In this document: piece by piece, positions 1 to 9,907 of the stretch | Layout of the letters: each line of letters starts with the position of its first letter | Position numbering within the stretch: position 1 is the first letter of the stretch | NCBI RefSeq assembly: GCF_005281615.1 | Contig: NZ_SZZM01000001.1 | Span: 716,496 to 780,495 of the forward strand | Direction of reading: 5' to 3' | DNA from: Rhodoligotrophos defluvii | Lineage (GTDB): Bacteria; Pseudomonadota; Alphaproteobacteria; Rhizobiales; Im1 | Length of the DNA stretch: 64,000 nt | Program-made: the position numbers and the translations under genes | Notes under the pieces: model-generated | Databases searched by the model: none | Told to the model about the DNA's origin: nothing | Seen by the model: only the letters and a program-made list of their open reading frames with translations

Positions 1-285
1 CCCGAGATCGGCCCGCAGCGAGCGCGTGAGCATGGCCACCGCCGGTGTGGGCAGCGGCCCGAACTGGAACACGTTCATGCCGACAGACAGAAACCCGGCC
101 GCCAGCGCCGACTCGATCATATAGCCAGACAACCGCGTGTCCTTGCCGATCACCACCCGATGATTGTTGTCGTCGCGCATGAACAGGCGTCCGGCAGCCA
201 TGCCGACCTTCAGCGCCGTTTCCGCATCCATTGGCCATGTATTGGCCTGCCCCCGGATACCATCGGTTCCGAAATGTTTGCGCAT
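1..285 (-). CDS. glmM: Phosphoglucosamine mutase GlmM (N-terminal 95 residues, cut by window edge)
   Basis: GlmM interconverts glucosamine-6-phosphate and glucosamine-1-phosphate on the way to UDP-GlcNAc for peptidoglycan and lipid A. The visible part begins [12 protein letters not shown], the standard opening of the family, and continues with a [10 protein letters not shown] segment that is conserved near the N-terminus. The catalytic serine loop lies beyond the window edge. The ATG at 285 is preceded by AGGGAG about ten bases upstream. The reading frame is open to base 1. It follows folP by only 14 bases on the same strand, the ftsH-folP-glmM order common in proteobacteria, so it is probably the last gene of that run. 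Confidence 0.95.
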   Translation of the reverse strand, partial: MRKHFGTDGIRGQANTWPMDAETALKVGMAAGRLFMRDDNNHRVVIGKDTRLSGYMIESALAAGFLSVGMNVFQFGPLPTPAVAMLTRSLRADLG

Positions 286-299
286 CTGCGTTGGCTCCC

Positions 300-1373
300 T
301 CATGCGGCAGCATCGGCCTCGATTATTCTACGCCATACTGCAATGGACTGCACCGTTTCGCGGACATCGTGCACCCGCACGATCTGCACACCTTGCTGCA
401 CGCCGGCCATGGCGGCGGCGACAGACCCCATGACCCTGCTGCGCGCCTCGGTCTCGCCGGTGACCTTGCCGATAAAGCCCTTGCGAGAGGCGCCCAGCAG
501 CAGCGGCACACCCAACCCGTGAAACAGGCTGAGCTGCGCCATCAGCTGCAGGTTGTGCTGATGGGTCTTGCCGAAGCCGATGCCGGGATCGGCAATGACC
601 CGTGACCGCGGGATACCAGCCCCTTCGGCTTCCGCAATGCGCCGGGCCAGGACATCGAATATGTCGAGCGCCACGTCGTCATAACGCGGGTCGATTTGCA
701 TGGTCTTCGGCGTACCCTGGGCATGCATGAGAATGACGGGCGCCCCGGTCTCCACCACAGCCGCGGTCGCACCGGGATCATGCTGCAGGGCGGAGACATC
801 GTTGATGATCGAAGCCCCCGCGGCAACGGCGCGGCGCATGACCGATGCCTTGCGCGTATCGATCGAGACCGGCAGACCGAGCGGCCGCACCCCCTCGACC
901 ACCGGCAGCACGCGCCGGGCTTCCTCCTCCTCCGGCACGTCGTCGGCGCCGGGCCGGGTCGACTCTCCACCGATGTCCAGTATGTCGGCGCCCGCCTCGG
1001 CCAAATGGCGGGCGTGATCTATGGCAGCCTGCGACTGGGAGAACAGGTTGCCATCGGAAAAGCTGTCGGGCGTCACGTTGACGATCCCCATGACCAGGGG
1101 CCAGGCGAAATCGAGGCCCGCGATCGCCGGGCGCGGTGTGGTCAGGGCTTGCAAGATTGCGCGAACGGTGCTCTCGGTCGACCGAGCCATTTCATCGGCG
1201 GGAAACATTCGGGCAGCGCTGCGGCGCGAGGCTCCCGCGCGCTCGATGAGCTCGACCAGAGAGAAGGCCGCGGGCCCTCCGGCGAGCCGCATGGCGGCGC
1301 CTGCTGCCACGGCCGCGGCTGCTTCTGCACCGTATACGAGCCCGGCTGGCCTCAGGTAAACGGATGCCCCCAC
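300..1373 (-). CDS. folP: Dihydropteroate synthase with N-terminal extension
   Basis: Condenses 7,8-dihydropterin pyrophosphate with p-aminobenzoate in folate synthesis, in the cytoplasm. The catalytic domain is clear: [12 protein letters not shown] at residues 97-108, GGESTRPGA at 135-143, SIDTRK at 170-175 and GASRKGF at 294-300. At 357 residues it is about 80 longer than the usual enzyme; the extra N-terminal part (residues 1-85) is alanine-rich and carries no motif I recognise. The start is a GTG, supported by GGAGG four bases upstream; an internal start nearer residue 95 would give a standard-length protein but has no better ribosome site that I can see. It lies between ftsH and glmM on the same strand. 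Confidence 0.93.
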   Translation of the reverse strand: MGASVYLRPAGLVYGAEAAAAVAAGAAMRLAGGPAAFSLVELIERAGASRRSAARMFPADEMARSTESTVRAILQALTTPRPAIAGLDFAWPLVMGIVNVTPDSFSDGNLFSQSQAAIDHARHLAEAGADILDIGGESTRPGADDVPEEEEARRVLPVVEGVRPLGLPVSIDTRKASVMRRAVAAGASIINDVSALQHDPGATAAVVETGAPVILMHAQGTPKTMQIDPRYDDVALDIFDVLARRIAEAEGAGIPRSRVIADPGIGFGKTHQHNLQLMAQLSLFHGLGVPLLLGASRKGFIGKVTGETEARSRVMGSVAAAMAGVQQGVQIVRVHDVRETVQSIAVWRRIIEADAAA

Positions 1374-1410
1374 ATCGCCTCCACGAATGCTCGGGTCCTT
1401 GAAATGCGAA

Positions 1411-1438
1411 GGAGCCGGAAACGAAAATTCCCGGCTCC
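1411..1438 (-). terminator. Hairpin downstream of ftsH
   Basis: On the minus strand an 11-base-pair stem (GGAGCCGG paired with CCGGCTCC, extended by weaker pairs) closes a short loop between the ftsH stop and the folP start. It is followed by a weak T-containing tract rather than a clean T-run, so it may attenuate rather than stop transcription into folP-glmM. Confidence 0.5.
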
Positions 1439-1571
1439 ACCACTAAGACCACGAATTGTAACGAGACCGTTGCTCGACCTCAACCCTGGCGGTTTCATGA
1501 CTTCCATCGTGTTAAGATGCGGAAGCCGTGAACCGGGCGTCAGGCATCATCGGGCATGCATGCCAAAAGGG

Positions 1572-3497
1572 CTACGCCTGCGGCTGCGGCTCGAACTCGC
1601 CGGGCGCAGTGCCCGCATCCCCACGCCGGCCGCTGCCGGCCGACGGTACCGCCGATTTCGGCGGCACGGGGTCTTCCTTGATGGAGGTGTCGCGCACCGG
1701 CGGCTTGCCGTTCAGCAAGTCCTTGATCTCCTCGCCGGTGAGGGTCTCGTATTCGAGCAGGCCGTTGGCGATCACATGCAGCTGATCGATGTTCTTCTCC
1801 AGGATGTCCTTGGCCATCCTGTAGCCTTCATCCACCAGCTTGTAGATCTCGGCATCGACGATGCGCTGGGTCTCCTCCGATAGGTTCTGGGTGCGCGCCA
1901 CCGAATGACCGAGGAACACTTCCTCCTCGTTGTCGCCATAGGCCAGCGGGCCCAGCCTCTCGCTCATCCCATATTGGGTGACCATGGCCCGCGCCATCTG
2001 GGTGGCCATCTTGATGTCCGACGATGCGCCCGAGGTGACCTTGTCGTGCCCAAAGATGAGCTCTTCGGCCACGCGCCCGCCCATGGCCACCGCGAGGTCC
2101 GCCTTGAATTTGCTGCGGGTCACCGACAGGTGGTCCCGTTCCGGTAGCCGCATCACCATGCCCAGCGCGCGGCCGCGCGGGATGATGGTGGCCTTGTGCA
2201 CCGGGTCGGACGCATCGAGGTTCATCGCCACCAGGGCATGTCCGCCTTCGTGATAGGCGGTGAGCTTCTTTTCCTCTTCGGTCATCATCATCGACCGGCG
2301 CTCGGCGCCCATCAGCACCTTGTCCTTGGCGTCCTCGAATTCGAGCTGTGTGACCAGCCGCTTGCCGCGGCGGGCCGCCATCAGCGCCGCCTCGTTGACC
2401 AGGTTGGCAAGATCCGCGCCGGAGAAGCCCGGCGTGCCGCGCGCGATGGTCTTGGGGTCCACATCGGGCGCCAGTGGCACATTGCGCATATGCACCTTCA
2501 GGATCTTCTCGCGGCCGACGATATCCGGGCGCGGCACCACGATCTGCCGGTCGAATCGGCCGGGACGCAACAGTGCCGGGTCTAGCACGTCCGGCCGGTT
2601 GGTGGCAGCGATCAGGATCACGCCCTCGTTGGCCTCGAAGCCGTCCATTTCCACCAGCAGCTGGTTTAGGGTCTGCTCGCGCTCGTCGTTGCCGCCGCCG
2701 AGCCCCGCGCCACGGTGGCGGCCCACCGCGTCGATTTCATCGATGAAGATGATGCAGGGCGCGTTCTTCTTCGCCTGCTCGAACATGTCGCGCACGCGGG
2801 ATGCGCCCACGCCCACGAACATCTCGACGAAATCGGAGCCGGAAATCGTGAAGAACGGCACATTTGCCTCGCCGGCGATCGCGCGGGCGAGCAAGGTCTT
2901 GCCGGTTCCGGGCGGGCCCACTAGCAGCGCGCCCTTGGGAATACGGCCGCCAAGGCGCTGGAACTTGTGCGGATCCTTCAGGAACTCGACGATCTCCTCC
3001 AGGTCCTCCTTGGCCTCATCGACGCCGGCGACGTCGTCGAAGGTGATGCGGCCGTGCCGCTCCGTCAGAAGCTTCGCCTTGGATTTGCCGAAGCCCATGG
3101 CCTTGCCGCCGCCCGACTGCATCTGGCGCATGAAGAACACCCAGACCGCAATCATCAGCAGGATCGGGAACCAGGAGATGAACACATTGAGCAGGAAACT
3201 GTCGTCAGCCGGAGCCTTGACGCTGATGCCCACATTCTGCTTGCGCAGCTCGGAAATCAGGTTCGGATCGTTCGGCGCTTGCGTCGTATAGGTGCGCCCG
3301 TCCGTATATGTGCTGATGATCGTATCGCCCGCGATTTGCACCTCGCGCACCTTGCCGGCATCCACGTCGTTCAGCAGCTGCGAATAGGCCACATCGGTGG
3401 ATGCTGTCCGCTGCCCCGGTGCCTGGAACAGCTGGAACAGCGCGAACAGCAACAGGGCGATGATGACCCAGACAGCGAAATTTCGAAAATTGTTCAC
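1572..3497 (-). CDS. ftsH: ATP-dependent zinc metalloprotease FtsH
   Basis: Membrane-bound AAA+ protease that degrades misfolded membrane proteins and regulators such as LpxC in related bacteria. Two membrane segments lie at about residues 8-26 and 103-124 with a periplasmic stretch between. Walker A GPPGTGKT is at 194-201, Walker B FIDEID at 251-256, the zinc site HEGGH at 416-420 and the third zinc-ligand aspartate in SGASSD at 494. Length 641 is normal. The start is GTG with GAGG five bases upstream. The C-terminal tail is proline- and charge-rich and probably flexible. It follows tilS on the same strand, a common pairing. Confidence 0.97.
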   Translation of the reverse strand: MNNFRNFAVWVIIALLLFALFQLFQAPGQRTASTDVAYSQLLNDVDAGKVREVQIAGDTIISTYTDGRTYTTQAPNDPNLISELRKQNVGISVKAPADDSFLLNVFISWFPILLMIAVWVFFMRQMQSGGGKAMGFGKSKAKLLTERHGRITFDDVAGVDEAKEDLEEIVEFLKDPHKFQRLGGRIPKGALLVGPPGTGKTLLARAIAGEANVPFFTISGSDFVEMFVGVGASRVRDMFEQAKKNAPCIIFIDEIDAVGRHRGAGLGGGNDEREQTLNQLLVEMDGFEANEGVILIAATNRPDVLDPALLRPGRFDRQIVVPRPDIVGREKILKVHMRNVPLAPDVDPKTIARGTPGFSGADLANLVNEAALMAARRGKRLVTQLEFEDAKDKVLMGAERRSMMMTEEEKKLTAYHEGGHALVAMNLDASDPVHKATIIPRGRALGMVMRLPERDHLSVTRSKFKADLAVAMGGRVAEELIFGHDKVTSGASSDIKMATQMARAMVTQYGMSERLGPLAYGDNEEEVFLGHSVARTQNLSEETQRIVDAEIYKLVDEGYRMAKDILEKNIDQLHVIANGLLEYETLTGEEIKDLLNGKPPVRDTSIKEDPVPPKSAVPSAGSGRRGDAGTAPGEFEPQPQA

Positions 3498-3641
3498 GGA
3501 TACCTCGCCAAGGTCGGTCTGACGTGAGCAGCCAAGAGCGCGCAGTCTCCGAGGCTCGAAGTCAGTTCCGAGCTAACATAGGAACACCGCCACGCTTTGC
3601 CAAGCGCCACAAACTGCCGCGCTTAAGGAAGAATTCCTGGG

Positions 3642-4997
3642 CTATAGCGGTTCCCCGGAAAACCGTTCGACCAATCGGGCCGGCATGAGCTCCTTTCCCA
3701 CGAAGTGGAGAGACAGGTCCGGCTTGTCCAGGCGCGCACCGAGATAAGGCACGAGCACCTCGCCACCGCGGCGGATTGCGGGCAAGGTGCGGCCGATGAA
3801 GGCCGGAATGGCTGCGAGCTCGGTCCTTGCGGCGCGCAGCCGTGGCCAGTCCACTGCTCCGACCGCGCCGATGGTAGCTTCGGCGTCAACCGCGGATGAG
3901 AGCACGACCCGCAAGCGGTTGTCCCAGATCATGCCGTCGGCCAGCGGGTGCCGCGCCTGGTCCATGCGCCCCCATTCCCGCACCACGTACAAGCGGTCGT
4001 TGCGGGTGACGAGACGGCAGCCGCCGGCGGTGCGGTCGAGATCGCATCCCCGGGTCAGCCGCCCCGCCATATCGGCCAGTGATTCATAGCGCAGGGGATA
4101 GGTCCGCCCGCCGATCACCTTCACCGCCCGCTCCAGCACCCGGCGCACGATTTCGCGCGGAACATCCTGCAAGGCCGCTCGCTCCACGAGAGCAAAGCCG
4201 CCTCCATGCAAGGTGCAAGACCGCGCAATCAGCTCATCGGTGAAATGATCCAGCGCACAGGCCGCATCGCGCAACCGCGCCGCTGTCCGGGCGAGGCTCT
4301 GCGGCGTCACGCCAACTTCGGCGAAATCGGCGAGCTTGCGCCGAATGCGCACCCGCTCGAACCGCTCATCCTCATTGCTGGGGTCATCGATGAACGGCAC
4401 ACCGCGCGCCGTCAGCGCGTGCCGCAGCGCAGGGCGCGATAAGTCGAGCAGGGGCCGTAGCAGCGTCACCCCGTCCAGCTCGCTGGCGGCCGCCATTCCG
4501 GCCAAACCGTCGACGCCACTGCCATGGGCCAGACGCATCAGCATGGTCTCGGCCTGGTCGTCTCCAGTATGGCCGGTCACGAGGCAGGCCGCACCGTGGC
4601 GCCGGCACCAGTCCACCAGCAGCCGATAGCGCGCATCGCGTGCTGCGGCCTGAATACCGGTGGCCGGCTTCTCGCCGCGCCAGGGCAGGATGCGATGCGG
4701 CAGCCCGAGGGCTTCAGCTTGGCTCGCCACCACGCGGGCTTCCCCGGCCGAGGCTGGACGCAGCCCATGGTCGATGGTCAAGACGATGACTTCCGGCCGA
4801 GACTCGCCCGCTTCGGCATTGGACAGCCAGGCCGCAACCATATGCATGAGCGCCGTGCTGTCCGCGCCGCCGGACACGGCAAGAGCAACGTGCGAAAACG
4901 GGAGTAGCGGCGCAAAACGAGGGATGAGATTGGCCGGCGCGAACAGGTGCGCCGAGGCGTCAGACGCAACCGGCCTTCTTGCTCTCCTGGGTCGCAC
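3642..4997 (-). CDS. tilS: tRNA(Ile)-lysidine synthase TilS
   Basis: Modifies C34 of the CAU-anticodon isoleucine tRNA with lysine using ATP, so that AUA is read as isoleucine. The N-type ATP pyrophosphatase P-loop SGGADST sits near the N-terminus, followed by the conserved HGLRP region and the family's CLVTGHTGDDQAETMLMR segment. The start is uncertain because the gene begins inside cpoB: no start codon exists between the cpoB stop and the P-loop. The GTG at 4997 has AAGGA eleven bases upstream; an ATG at 5009 and a longer start at 5084 are alternatives. All imply translational coupling to cpoB. Confidence 0.93.
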   Translation of the reverse strand: MRPRRARRPVASDASAHLFAPANLIPRFAPLLPFSHVALAVSGGADSTALMHMVAAWLSNAEAGESRPEVIVLTIDHGLRPASAGEARVVASQAEALGLPHRILPWRGEKPATGIQAAARDARYRLLVDWCRRHGAACLVTGHTGDDQAETMLMRLAHGSGVDGLAGMAAASELDGVTLLRPLLDLSRPALRHALTARGVPFIDDPSNEDERFERVRIRRKLADFAEVGVTPQSLARTAARLRDAACALDHFTDELIARSCTLHGGGFALVERAALQDVPREIVRRVLERAVKVIGGRTYPLRYESLADMAGRLTRGCDLDRTAGGCRLVTRNDRLYVVREWGRMDQARHPLADGMIWDNRLRVVLSSAVDAEATIGAVGAVDWPRLRAARTELAAIPAFIGRTLPAIRRGGEVLVPYLGARLDKPDLSLHFVGKELMPARLVERFSGEPL

Positions 4998-6234
4998 GCT
5001 TGATGGCATCCTTGGCGCTGGGGAAGGCCCGGCTGACCTGCTCGAACGCAGCACAGGCCTGATCCTTCTGGCCGAGCTTGCCAAGGCTGACGGCGAGGCC
5101 GATCAGGCTGTCGGGCGCCTTCCGGCCCTTCTTGTAGTTCTGATATCCCTTGAGGAACTCGCCGGCCGCAGCCTTGTAGTCGCCCTGCGCCGCATAAGTC
5201 TCGCCGAGCCAGTATTGGGCATTACCCGCCAGCTCGTTCCCCGCATAGCGCTGCAGGAAGGCGCGGAAGCGCTGCTCCGCCTCGCCGTAGCGCTTGTTGG
5301 CGAAACTGTCATAGGCCTCTTCATAGAGCTTGTCCGGTCCGCCACCGGTCGTGGTCAGTGCGGCCTCCTGACGCGGCGCCGCATCCGCTGCGGAAGCAGC
5401 AGGCGGCGCGCTAGTGCCGGCCTGCTCGGAGGCAATCGGCGGCGCCAGGCCGTTATCGTTGAGTTGCCCGCGCTCGACCGGCTCGGGCACGAGGCTACCC
5501 GCTTGGTCATATCCAGCCTGGCCGTGGGGCTGCTGACCGTAAACAGGAGCGGCGCTGCCATAGGCACCCTGAACCGTGCCATAGCTGTTCTGCAATCCGT
5601 TGGTCAGATTGACCGGGCCGCCACCCGTGCCGCCCCCCGCGGACGGATCGGGCACGCGCGCCTCTATCGGGTCGGCCGGAATGGTCCCGAGCACCTGCGG
5701 CCCCGGCGCCTGCTGCGCGCTCCCGGCACCATACCCCGCCCCCGGGCCGGCGACCCGCGTGCGCCCCGGATCAAGACTGGGGTCCTGCACGACAGACGAA
5801 GCCAGCTGCTCGAGACCACCTTCCAAATAGGACGGCGCCAGCTGTGTCGGCTGGCCCTGGCCTGCGCTGCCGCCAATGCTGCCCGTGGTCATCGCATCGC
5901 CCGAGGAGCCGCCCGAAGCCATGCGCCGGTTGCCCGGCTCTCGAATGCTGCCGGACCGCCCACCCTTCTCGAGCTGCTGGAAGCGGAATTCCGAATCGTC
6001 CTGCAAGCGCCGGATCTGATCCTGCAGCACCTGGATCTGGCGGCTGGTCTCCTGAACCTGCCCGGCCAGCATCCGCATCTGCTCCTGCAGCTGTCCCATC
6101 TGCAGATTGAGATTGGCAACTGCGGAGGCATCGTAGGACTGCGCCGCAGCCGGCCCTGCCGACATCGCGGTGCAGCCGATCGCTACGGCAACCGCAGCAG
6201 CCCGAATGCGCCTGTCGAATGCCCAAGCCGTCAC
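4960..6234 (-). CDS. cpoB: Tol-Pal cell division coordinator CpoB (YbgF)
   Basis: Periplasmic protein that links peptidoglycan synthesis to Tol-Pal-driven outer-membrane constriction. It has a signal peptide ending near AAAQS (about residue 32), an N-terminal coiled coil rich in glutamine and leucine (about residues 40-90) as in trimeric YbgF, a long low-complexity Gly/Ala/Gln/Pro linker, and C-terminal TPRs including AQYWLGETYAAQGDYKAAAGEF. At 424 residues it is longer than the enterobacterial protein because of the linker. The start is GTG with GGGAG six bases upstream. It closes the tolQRAB-pal-cpoB series. Confidence 0.92.
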   Translation of the reverse strand: MTAWAFDRRIRAAAVAVAIGCTAMSAGPAAAQSYDASAVANLNLQMGQLQEQMRMLAGQVQETSRQIQVLQDQIRRLQDDSEFRFQQLEKGGRSGSIREPGNRRMASGGSSGDAMTTGSIGGSAGQGQPTQLAPSYLEGGLEQLASSVVQDPSLDPGRTRVAGPGAGYGAGSAQQAPGPQVLGTIPADPIEARVPDPSAGGGTGGGPVNLTNGLQNSYGTVQGAYGSAAPVYGQQPHGQAGYDQAGSLVPEPVERGQLNDNGLAPPIASEQAGTSAPPAASAADAAPRQEAALTTTGGGPDKLYEEAYDSFANKRYGEAEQRFRAFLQRYAGNELAGNAQYWLGETYAAQGDYKAAAGEFLKGYQNYKKGRKAPDSLIGLAVSLGKLGQKDQACAAFEQVSRAFPSAKDAIKRATQESKKAGCV

Positions 6235-6404
6235 GATATTCTCCCGATTTGCCTGAAGCCCCAGCTTAACGCAGCGATAGTACCGCTACAATACTTGGAC
6301 AGTCCTTCGCAAAGGCGGAGAAAATGAGGCGAGCGGGCAATTGCTGCCCGCTCCCGCACAAATGGCTGCCAACCCACCAGGCCGATAGCCCGCCCGATCG
6401 CCAC

Positions 6405-6905
6405 CTAGCCGGACACAGCGCCCGACATGATGACGGTGACCGCGCGGCGGTTCTGCGACCAGCACGCTTCGGCGTCGCACAGCGCCACCGGCCGCTCCTT
6501 GCCGTAGGAAATGGTCGAGATGCGATTCGGCGCGATGCCCTGGGCCACGAGGAAGTCGCGTACATTGGCCGCACGGCGTGCTGAAAGCGCCAAGTTGTAT
6601 TCGCGGGTGCCGCGCTCGTCCGCGTGTCCTTCGACCTGCACCGTGACATTGGGATAGAGCTTCAGCCACTGAGCCTGCCGACGCAGGGTTTCCATATTCT
6701 CCTGGCTGAGAGTGCTCACGTCGTTGGGGAAGAACACGCGGTCGCCGACATTCACCGTGAAGTCCCGCTCGGAGCCCGGCACGGCCCGCCCTGCCATAGC
6801 CGCCGCCGATGGGTCCGTCGGATTGTTGCTCTTGGAGCATGCGGCCAAGGCCAGCAATGCGACACCTATCACTGCAACCTTCGAGGCTGCGATCCAACGC
6901 ATCAT
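6405..6905 (-). CDS. pal: Peptidoglycan-associated lipoprotein Pal
   Basis: Outer-membrane lipoprotein that binds peptidoglycan and the Tol proteins. A signal sequence ends in the lipobox LAAC (cysteine near residue 23), followed by a short flexible stretch and an OmpA-type domain with VEGHADERGTREYNLALS and the NRRAV ending typical of Pal. Length 166 is standard. Two adjacent ATGs (6905, 6902) are possible starts. It is 188 bases from tolB, which leaves space for its own promoter; an ATGGTTAA half-site like CtrA's lies at 7073-7080. Confidence 0.95.
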   Translation of the reverse strand: MMRWIAASKVAVIGVALLALAACSKSNNPTDPSAAAMAGRAVPGSERDFTVNVGDRVFFPNDVSTLSQENMETLRRQAQWLKLYPNVTVQVEGHADERGTREYNLALSARRAANVRDFLVAQGIAPNRISTISYGKERPVALCDAEACWSQNRRAVTVIMSGAVSG

Positions 6906-7072
6906 GACTTAGTTCCTACCCAAAGAATACCGCCAGCATCGTGCTGAACCCGGACCTTCTCCGAGCGATCCCGTCCGCACTCCGCTTTGGCCGTCCTGCT
7001 TCCCGCGCTCTCCACCCGATTGGCTCGGTGGCAGCTTTTCCTTTGCCCGCCCAGGCGCCCCGCATGAAGAAT

Positions 7073-7080
7073 ATGGTTAA
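7073..7080 (-). promoter_or_regulatory. Possible CtrA half-site between tolB and pal
   Basis: On the minus strand this reads TTAACCAT, the 8-base half-site reported for CtrA in Rhizobiales. It lies in the 188-base gap before pal. I see no second half-box at the right spacing, so the call is tentative. Confidence 0.3.
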
Positions 7081-7093
7081 TACTGCCCCCACA

Positions 7094-8443
7094 TCACTTG
7101 AGCAAGGGTGACCACGCCGGATCAGATGCAAAATTCGGCGTTTGCAACTGCAGCTCGTTGTAGCCGGTTAAGTCCACTGTCCAGATCTTGGGCCCGCCGC
7201 CTTCGCCCTGGCTCTCGCGGAAGAACATCAGGACCCGCCCGTTCGGCGCCCATGTCGGACCCTCATTGTGGTAGCCTTCGGTTAATATTCTCTCACCAGA
7301 GCCATCCGGACGCATGACACCGATGAGGAACTTGCCGCTCATCTGCTTGGTGAAGGCGATGAGATCGCCGCGCGGCGACCACACCGGCGTCGAGTAGCGG
7401 CCCTGCCCGAAGCTGATGCGCCGCTGGCCGGATCCGTCCGCGTCCATCACATAGATTTGCTGCGAGCCTTCCCGGTCTGATTCGAACACGATCTGGCTGC
7501 CGTCGGGCGAATAGCTGGGGCCCGTGTCGATCGCGTTGGTATTCGTGATCTGCTGCACCTGCTTGCTGCGCAGGTCCATGGCGTAGATATGCGAGTTGCC
7601 GCCTTCCTGCAGGCTCAGCACGATGCGCTGGCCATCCGGCGAGAAGCGCGGCGCGAAAGCCATGTTCGGAAACACCCCGACGATCTCGCGCTGATTCGTC
7701 TCGATGTTCAGCAGGTAGACCCGCGGCTGGCCGCCCGCATAGGACACATAGGTGATCTCCTGCGCATTCGGGCTGAACCGCGGCGTGAGCACCAGGTCGC
7801 TGCCATCGGTGAGATAGCGCAGATTGGCCCCGTCCTGGTCCATCAGCGCCAGCTTCTTCACGCGGCGATCCTTGCGGCCGCTTTCTTCCACGAACACAAC
7901 CCGGCTGTCGAAATAGCCCTTCTCGCCGGTGAGCCGCTCGTAGATCGCGTCCGCGATCATGTGGCCGATGCGGCGCCAGTTGCGCGGGGTGGTCACGAAT
8001 TGCAGCCCGAGCATCTGCTGTTGGGCGAACACGTCCCACAGGCGGAACTCCGCGCGCAAGCGGCCGTCCGGGAGCACGGTGGTGCGGCCGGTGACCAGCG
8101 CCTGCGCCTGGATGATCCGCCAGTCGCCGAAGCGAGGCGGCTGATCGAAATTCGTGATCTGCTCAATGAACGCAGAGGCCGGAATCGACTTGAACAGGGC
8201 CGACCGCTCGAGATCGCCCGTCACCACCTGCGCGATGTCGGCGCCATATTTCTGCGCCTCTGGGGTTGCTCCCACGAAATCCGGTAAGGCAATGGGCAAC
8301 GGCTGCGGCTGGCCCTGCGTGATGTCCAGCTCCAGCACCGCGTGCGCCGGCGTGCTGGCCGCCAGCAGCAGCCACGGTGCAATCACCATGGCCAGCAACA
8401 TGGCAGCCGTCTTCCTGAGCAGGTCGCTCTTTGGTTGGGGCAT
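7094..8443 (-). CDS. tolB: Tol-Pal system beta-propeller protein TolB
   Basis: Periplasmic partner of Pal. A signal peptide ends at about residue 35 (PAHAVLE), an N-terminal alpha/beta domain follows, then a six-bladed propeller shown by repeated [25 protein letters not shown] and [12 protein letters not shown] units. Length 449 is usual. It follows tolA by 18 bases and precedes pal, so it belongs to the tolQRAB transcription unit. Confidence 0.96.
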   Translation of the reverse strand: MPQPKSDLLRKTAAMLLAMVIAPWLLLAASTPAHAVLELDITQGQPQPLPIALPDFVGATPEAQKYGADIAQVVTGDLERSALFKSIPASAFIEQITNFDQPPRFGDWRIIQAQALVTGRTTVLPDGRLRAEFRLWDVFAQQQMLGLQFVTTPRNWRRIGHMIADAIYERLTGEKGYFDSRVVFVEESGRKDRRVKKLALMDQDGANLRYLTDGSDLVLTPRFSPNAQEITYVSYAGGQPRVYLLNIETNQREIVGVFPNMAFAPRFSPDGQRIVLSLQEGGNSHIYAMDLRSKQVQQITNTNAIDTGPSYSPDGSQIVFESDREGSQQIYVMDADGSGQRRISFGQGRYSTPVWSPRGDLIAFTKQMSGKFLIGVMRPDGSGERILTEGYHNEGPTWAPNGRVLMFFRESQGEGGGPKIWTVDLTGYNELQLQTPNFASDPAWSPLLK

Positions 8444-8461
8444 CGCTTCGCTCTTCTTGGA

Positions 8462-9406
8462 TCAGCTCGGGAACATATGGCTTGGATCGAAATTCAGGAT
8501 AACGTCCCGCCAGCTATCGTATTTTTCCTGAGGCATCTGATAGGGTTGGCAGCGCAGAACCGCGCGCACCGCGGCATCTGCTGCCACTTGGAACAAGGGT
8601 GAGCTGCCGGTGTTCGTCACAACCGGGTCGCCGGCCACGGTCCCGTCGATGTTGAACCCGATCCGCAGCTTCACCACGAGATTGGGCGCGTCCATGACCC
8701 CCGTCGGCGGGTTCCAGCAGCGCTGGATCTGGCTGCGCAGCCACTCCCGCTCGTCGGCGGTGATGGCGTTGTCGCTGCCGATCATGCTGGTCTGCTGAGC
8801 CTTCAGCGGTGTTCCCGATTCAGCCGGTACTTCCTGGGCCGCGCTCACCTCGTCGGGAATTTTGTTCAGCAGAGCGGCAATGTCGTCCGGATTGAACTCG
8901 CGCTCCGGCTTCTTTTTATCCGCCACTTTGGGGGCGGGAGGCTTCGGCTTCGCCTTGGGCTTGGGTGCCGGTTGCGCCTCCGCCTTCTTGTCCGGCGCCT
9001 TCTGTGGCACGGGCTCGGGGTCCGGTGAAACGGCCGGCGGCTGCGGCTCCGGCTCGGCCGGCTTGGGCGGCGCTTCTGCCTCGGCCTGCTTCACCGGCTC
9101 GGGCTCCGGTTGCGGGTCGGGCGCCGGTGGCTTTGCCGCCTCGGTGGGCTCGGGCTTGGGTTCGGGCTTGGGCTTCGCCTTCTCAACCTCTTCTTTGGGC
9201 TTGGGTGGCGCAACCTTCTCCGCCGGCTTGTCCGGCGCGTCCTTGCTGACCGCCTGCCGTTTCGAAATGTCGCTCAGGGTCACCAGCTCCACCGGGACGG
9301 CCGGCGGCATCGCCTCGTCCAGCGTCTTCCCGGTCGGCAAGGCGATGACGCAGGCCAGCAACACCGCCACATGCAGGATGAAGGATGTGGTGACGCTCCA
9401 GCGCAT
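8462..9406 (-). CDS. tolA: TolA-like energy-transducing protein
   Basis: Spans the periplasm to connect the TolQR motor to TolB-Pal. One N-terminal membrane helix (about residues 7-25 of the 314-residue form), then about 150 residues dominated by proline, lysine, glutamate and alanine (PKPEPKPEP-type repeats), then a C-terminal TonB/TolA-like domain with a RCWNPPTG segment. The low-complexity rod is not enriched in helix-forming KAA units as in E. coli; it is PxP-like, closer to TonB. The ATG at 9406 has GGGAG upstream within the tolR end; a GTG at 9424 would overlap tolR further. Confidence 0.88.
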   Translation of the reverse strand: MRWSVTTSFILHVAVLLACVIALPTGKTLDEAMPPAVPVELVTLSDISKRQAVSKDAPDKPAEKVAPPKPKEEVEKAKPKPEPKPEPTEAAKPPAPDPQPEPEPVKQAEAEAPPKPAEPEPQPPAVSPDPEPVPQKAPDKKAEAQPAPKPKAKPKPPAPKVADKKKPEREFNPDDIAALLNKIPDEVSAAQEVPAESGTPLKAQQTSMIGSDNAITADEREWLRSQIQRCWNPPTGVMDAPNLVVKLRIGFNIDGTVAGDPVVTNTGSSPLFQVAADAAVRAVLRCQPYQMPQEKYDSWRDVILNFDPSHMFPS

Positions 9407-9413
9407 CGCCCGG

Positions 9414-9869
9414 TCAGCTCCCACTCTCCGGTTCGTTGACGAGGCCGATACGCTTGAACCCCGCCGCGCTCAGCGAGCCCATGACCCGCGCAACGGTTCC
9501 GTAGTCGACGTTCTTGTCACCCCGGACGTAGATCCGCTCATCATAGCCCTGATTGGTTATCGCTTCCAATTTCGGCACCAGTGTGTCGAGGGTAATCTCG
9601 GTATCCTGCAGGAAGATCTTGCCGTTGGCATCGATGGAGACGGTGAGCGGCTCCTTGTCGCCTTCGAGCGGATTGCCGCTGGTTTCCGGCAGTTCCACCG
9701 GCACGCCCACCGTCAGCATCGGCGCCGCGACCATGAAGATGATCAGCAGCACCAGCATTACGTCGACCAGCGGGGTGACGTTGATCTCGCTCATCGGCGC
9801 ATGCGACGAGCGACGGCGCCGGCCATTCCGTCGCAAGCCGCCATTGTTCATCTGAACGCCTGCACCCAT
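9414..9869 (-). CDS. tolR: TolR biopolymer transport protein
   Basis: Part of the proton-driven TolQR motor in the inner membrane. It has one membrane helix with the family signature INVTPLVDVMLVLLIIFMV, in which Asp36 is the proton-carrying residue, and a periplasmic domain ending with a GDKNVDYGTVARVM segment. The basic stretch RRNGRRRRS before the helix agrees with the positive-inside rule. Length 151 is normal. It starts 38 bases after tolQ ends. Confidence 0.95.
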   Translation of the reverse strand: MGAGVQMNNGGLRRNGRRRRSSHAPMSEINVTPLVDVMLVLLIIFMVAAPMLTVGVPVELPETSGNPLEGDKEPLTVSIDANGKIFLQDTEITLDTLVPKLEAITNQGYDERIYVRGDKNVDYGTVARVMGSLSAAGFKRIGLVNEPESGS

Positions 9870-9907
9870 ACGCGCTTGCCCCTCGGGTTAGCGAATAAGT
9901 CCGCTCA

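Noticed and set aside
4660-6327. 555-codon plus-strand open frame
   Set aside because: Antisense to tilS and cpoB, which have clear motifs; composition fits a shadow frame in GC-rich DNA.
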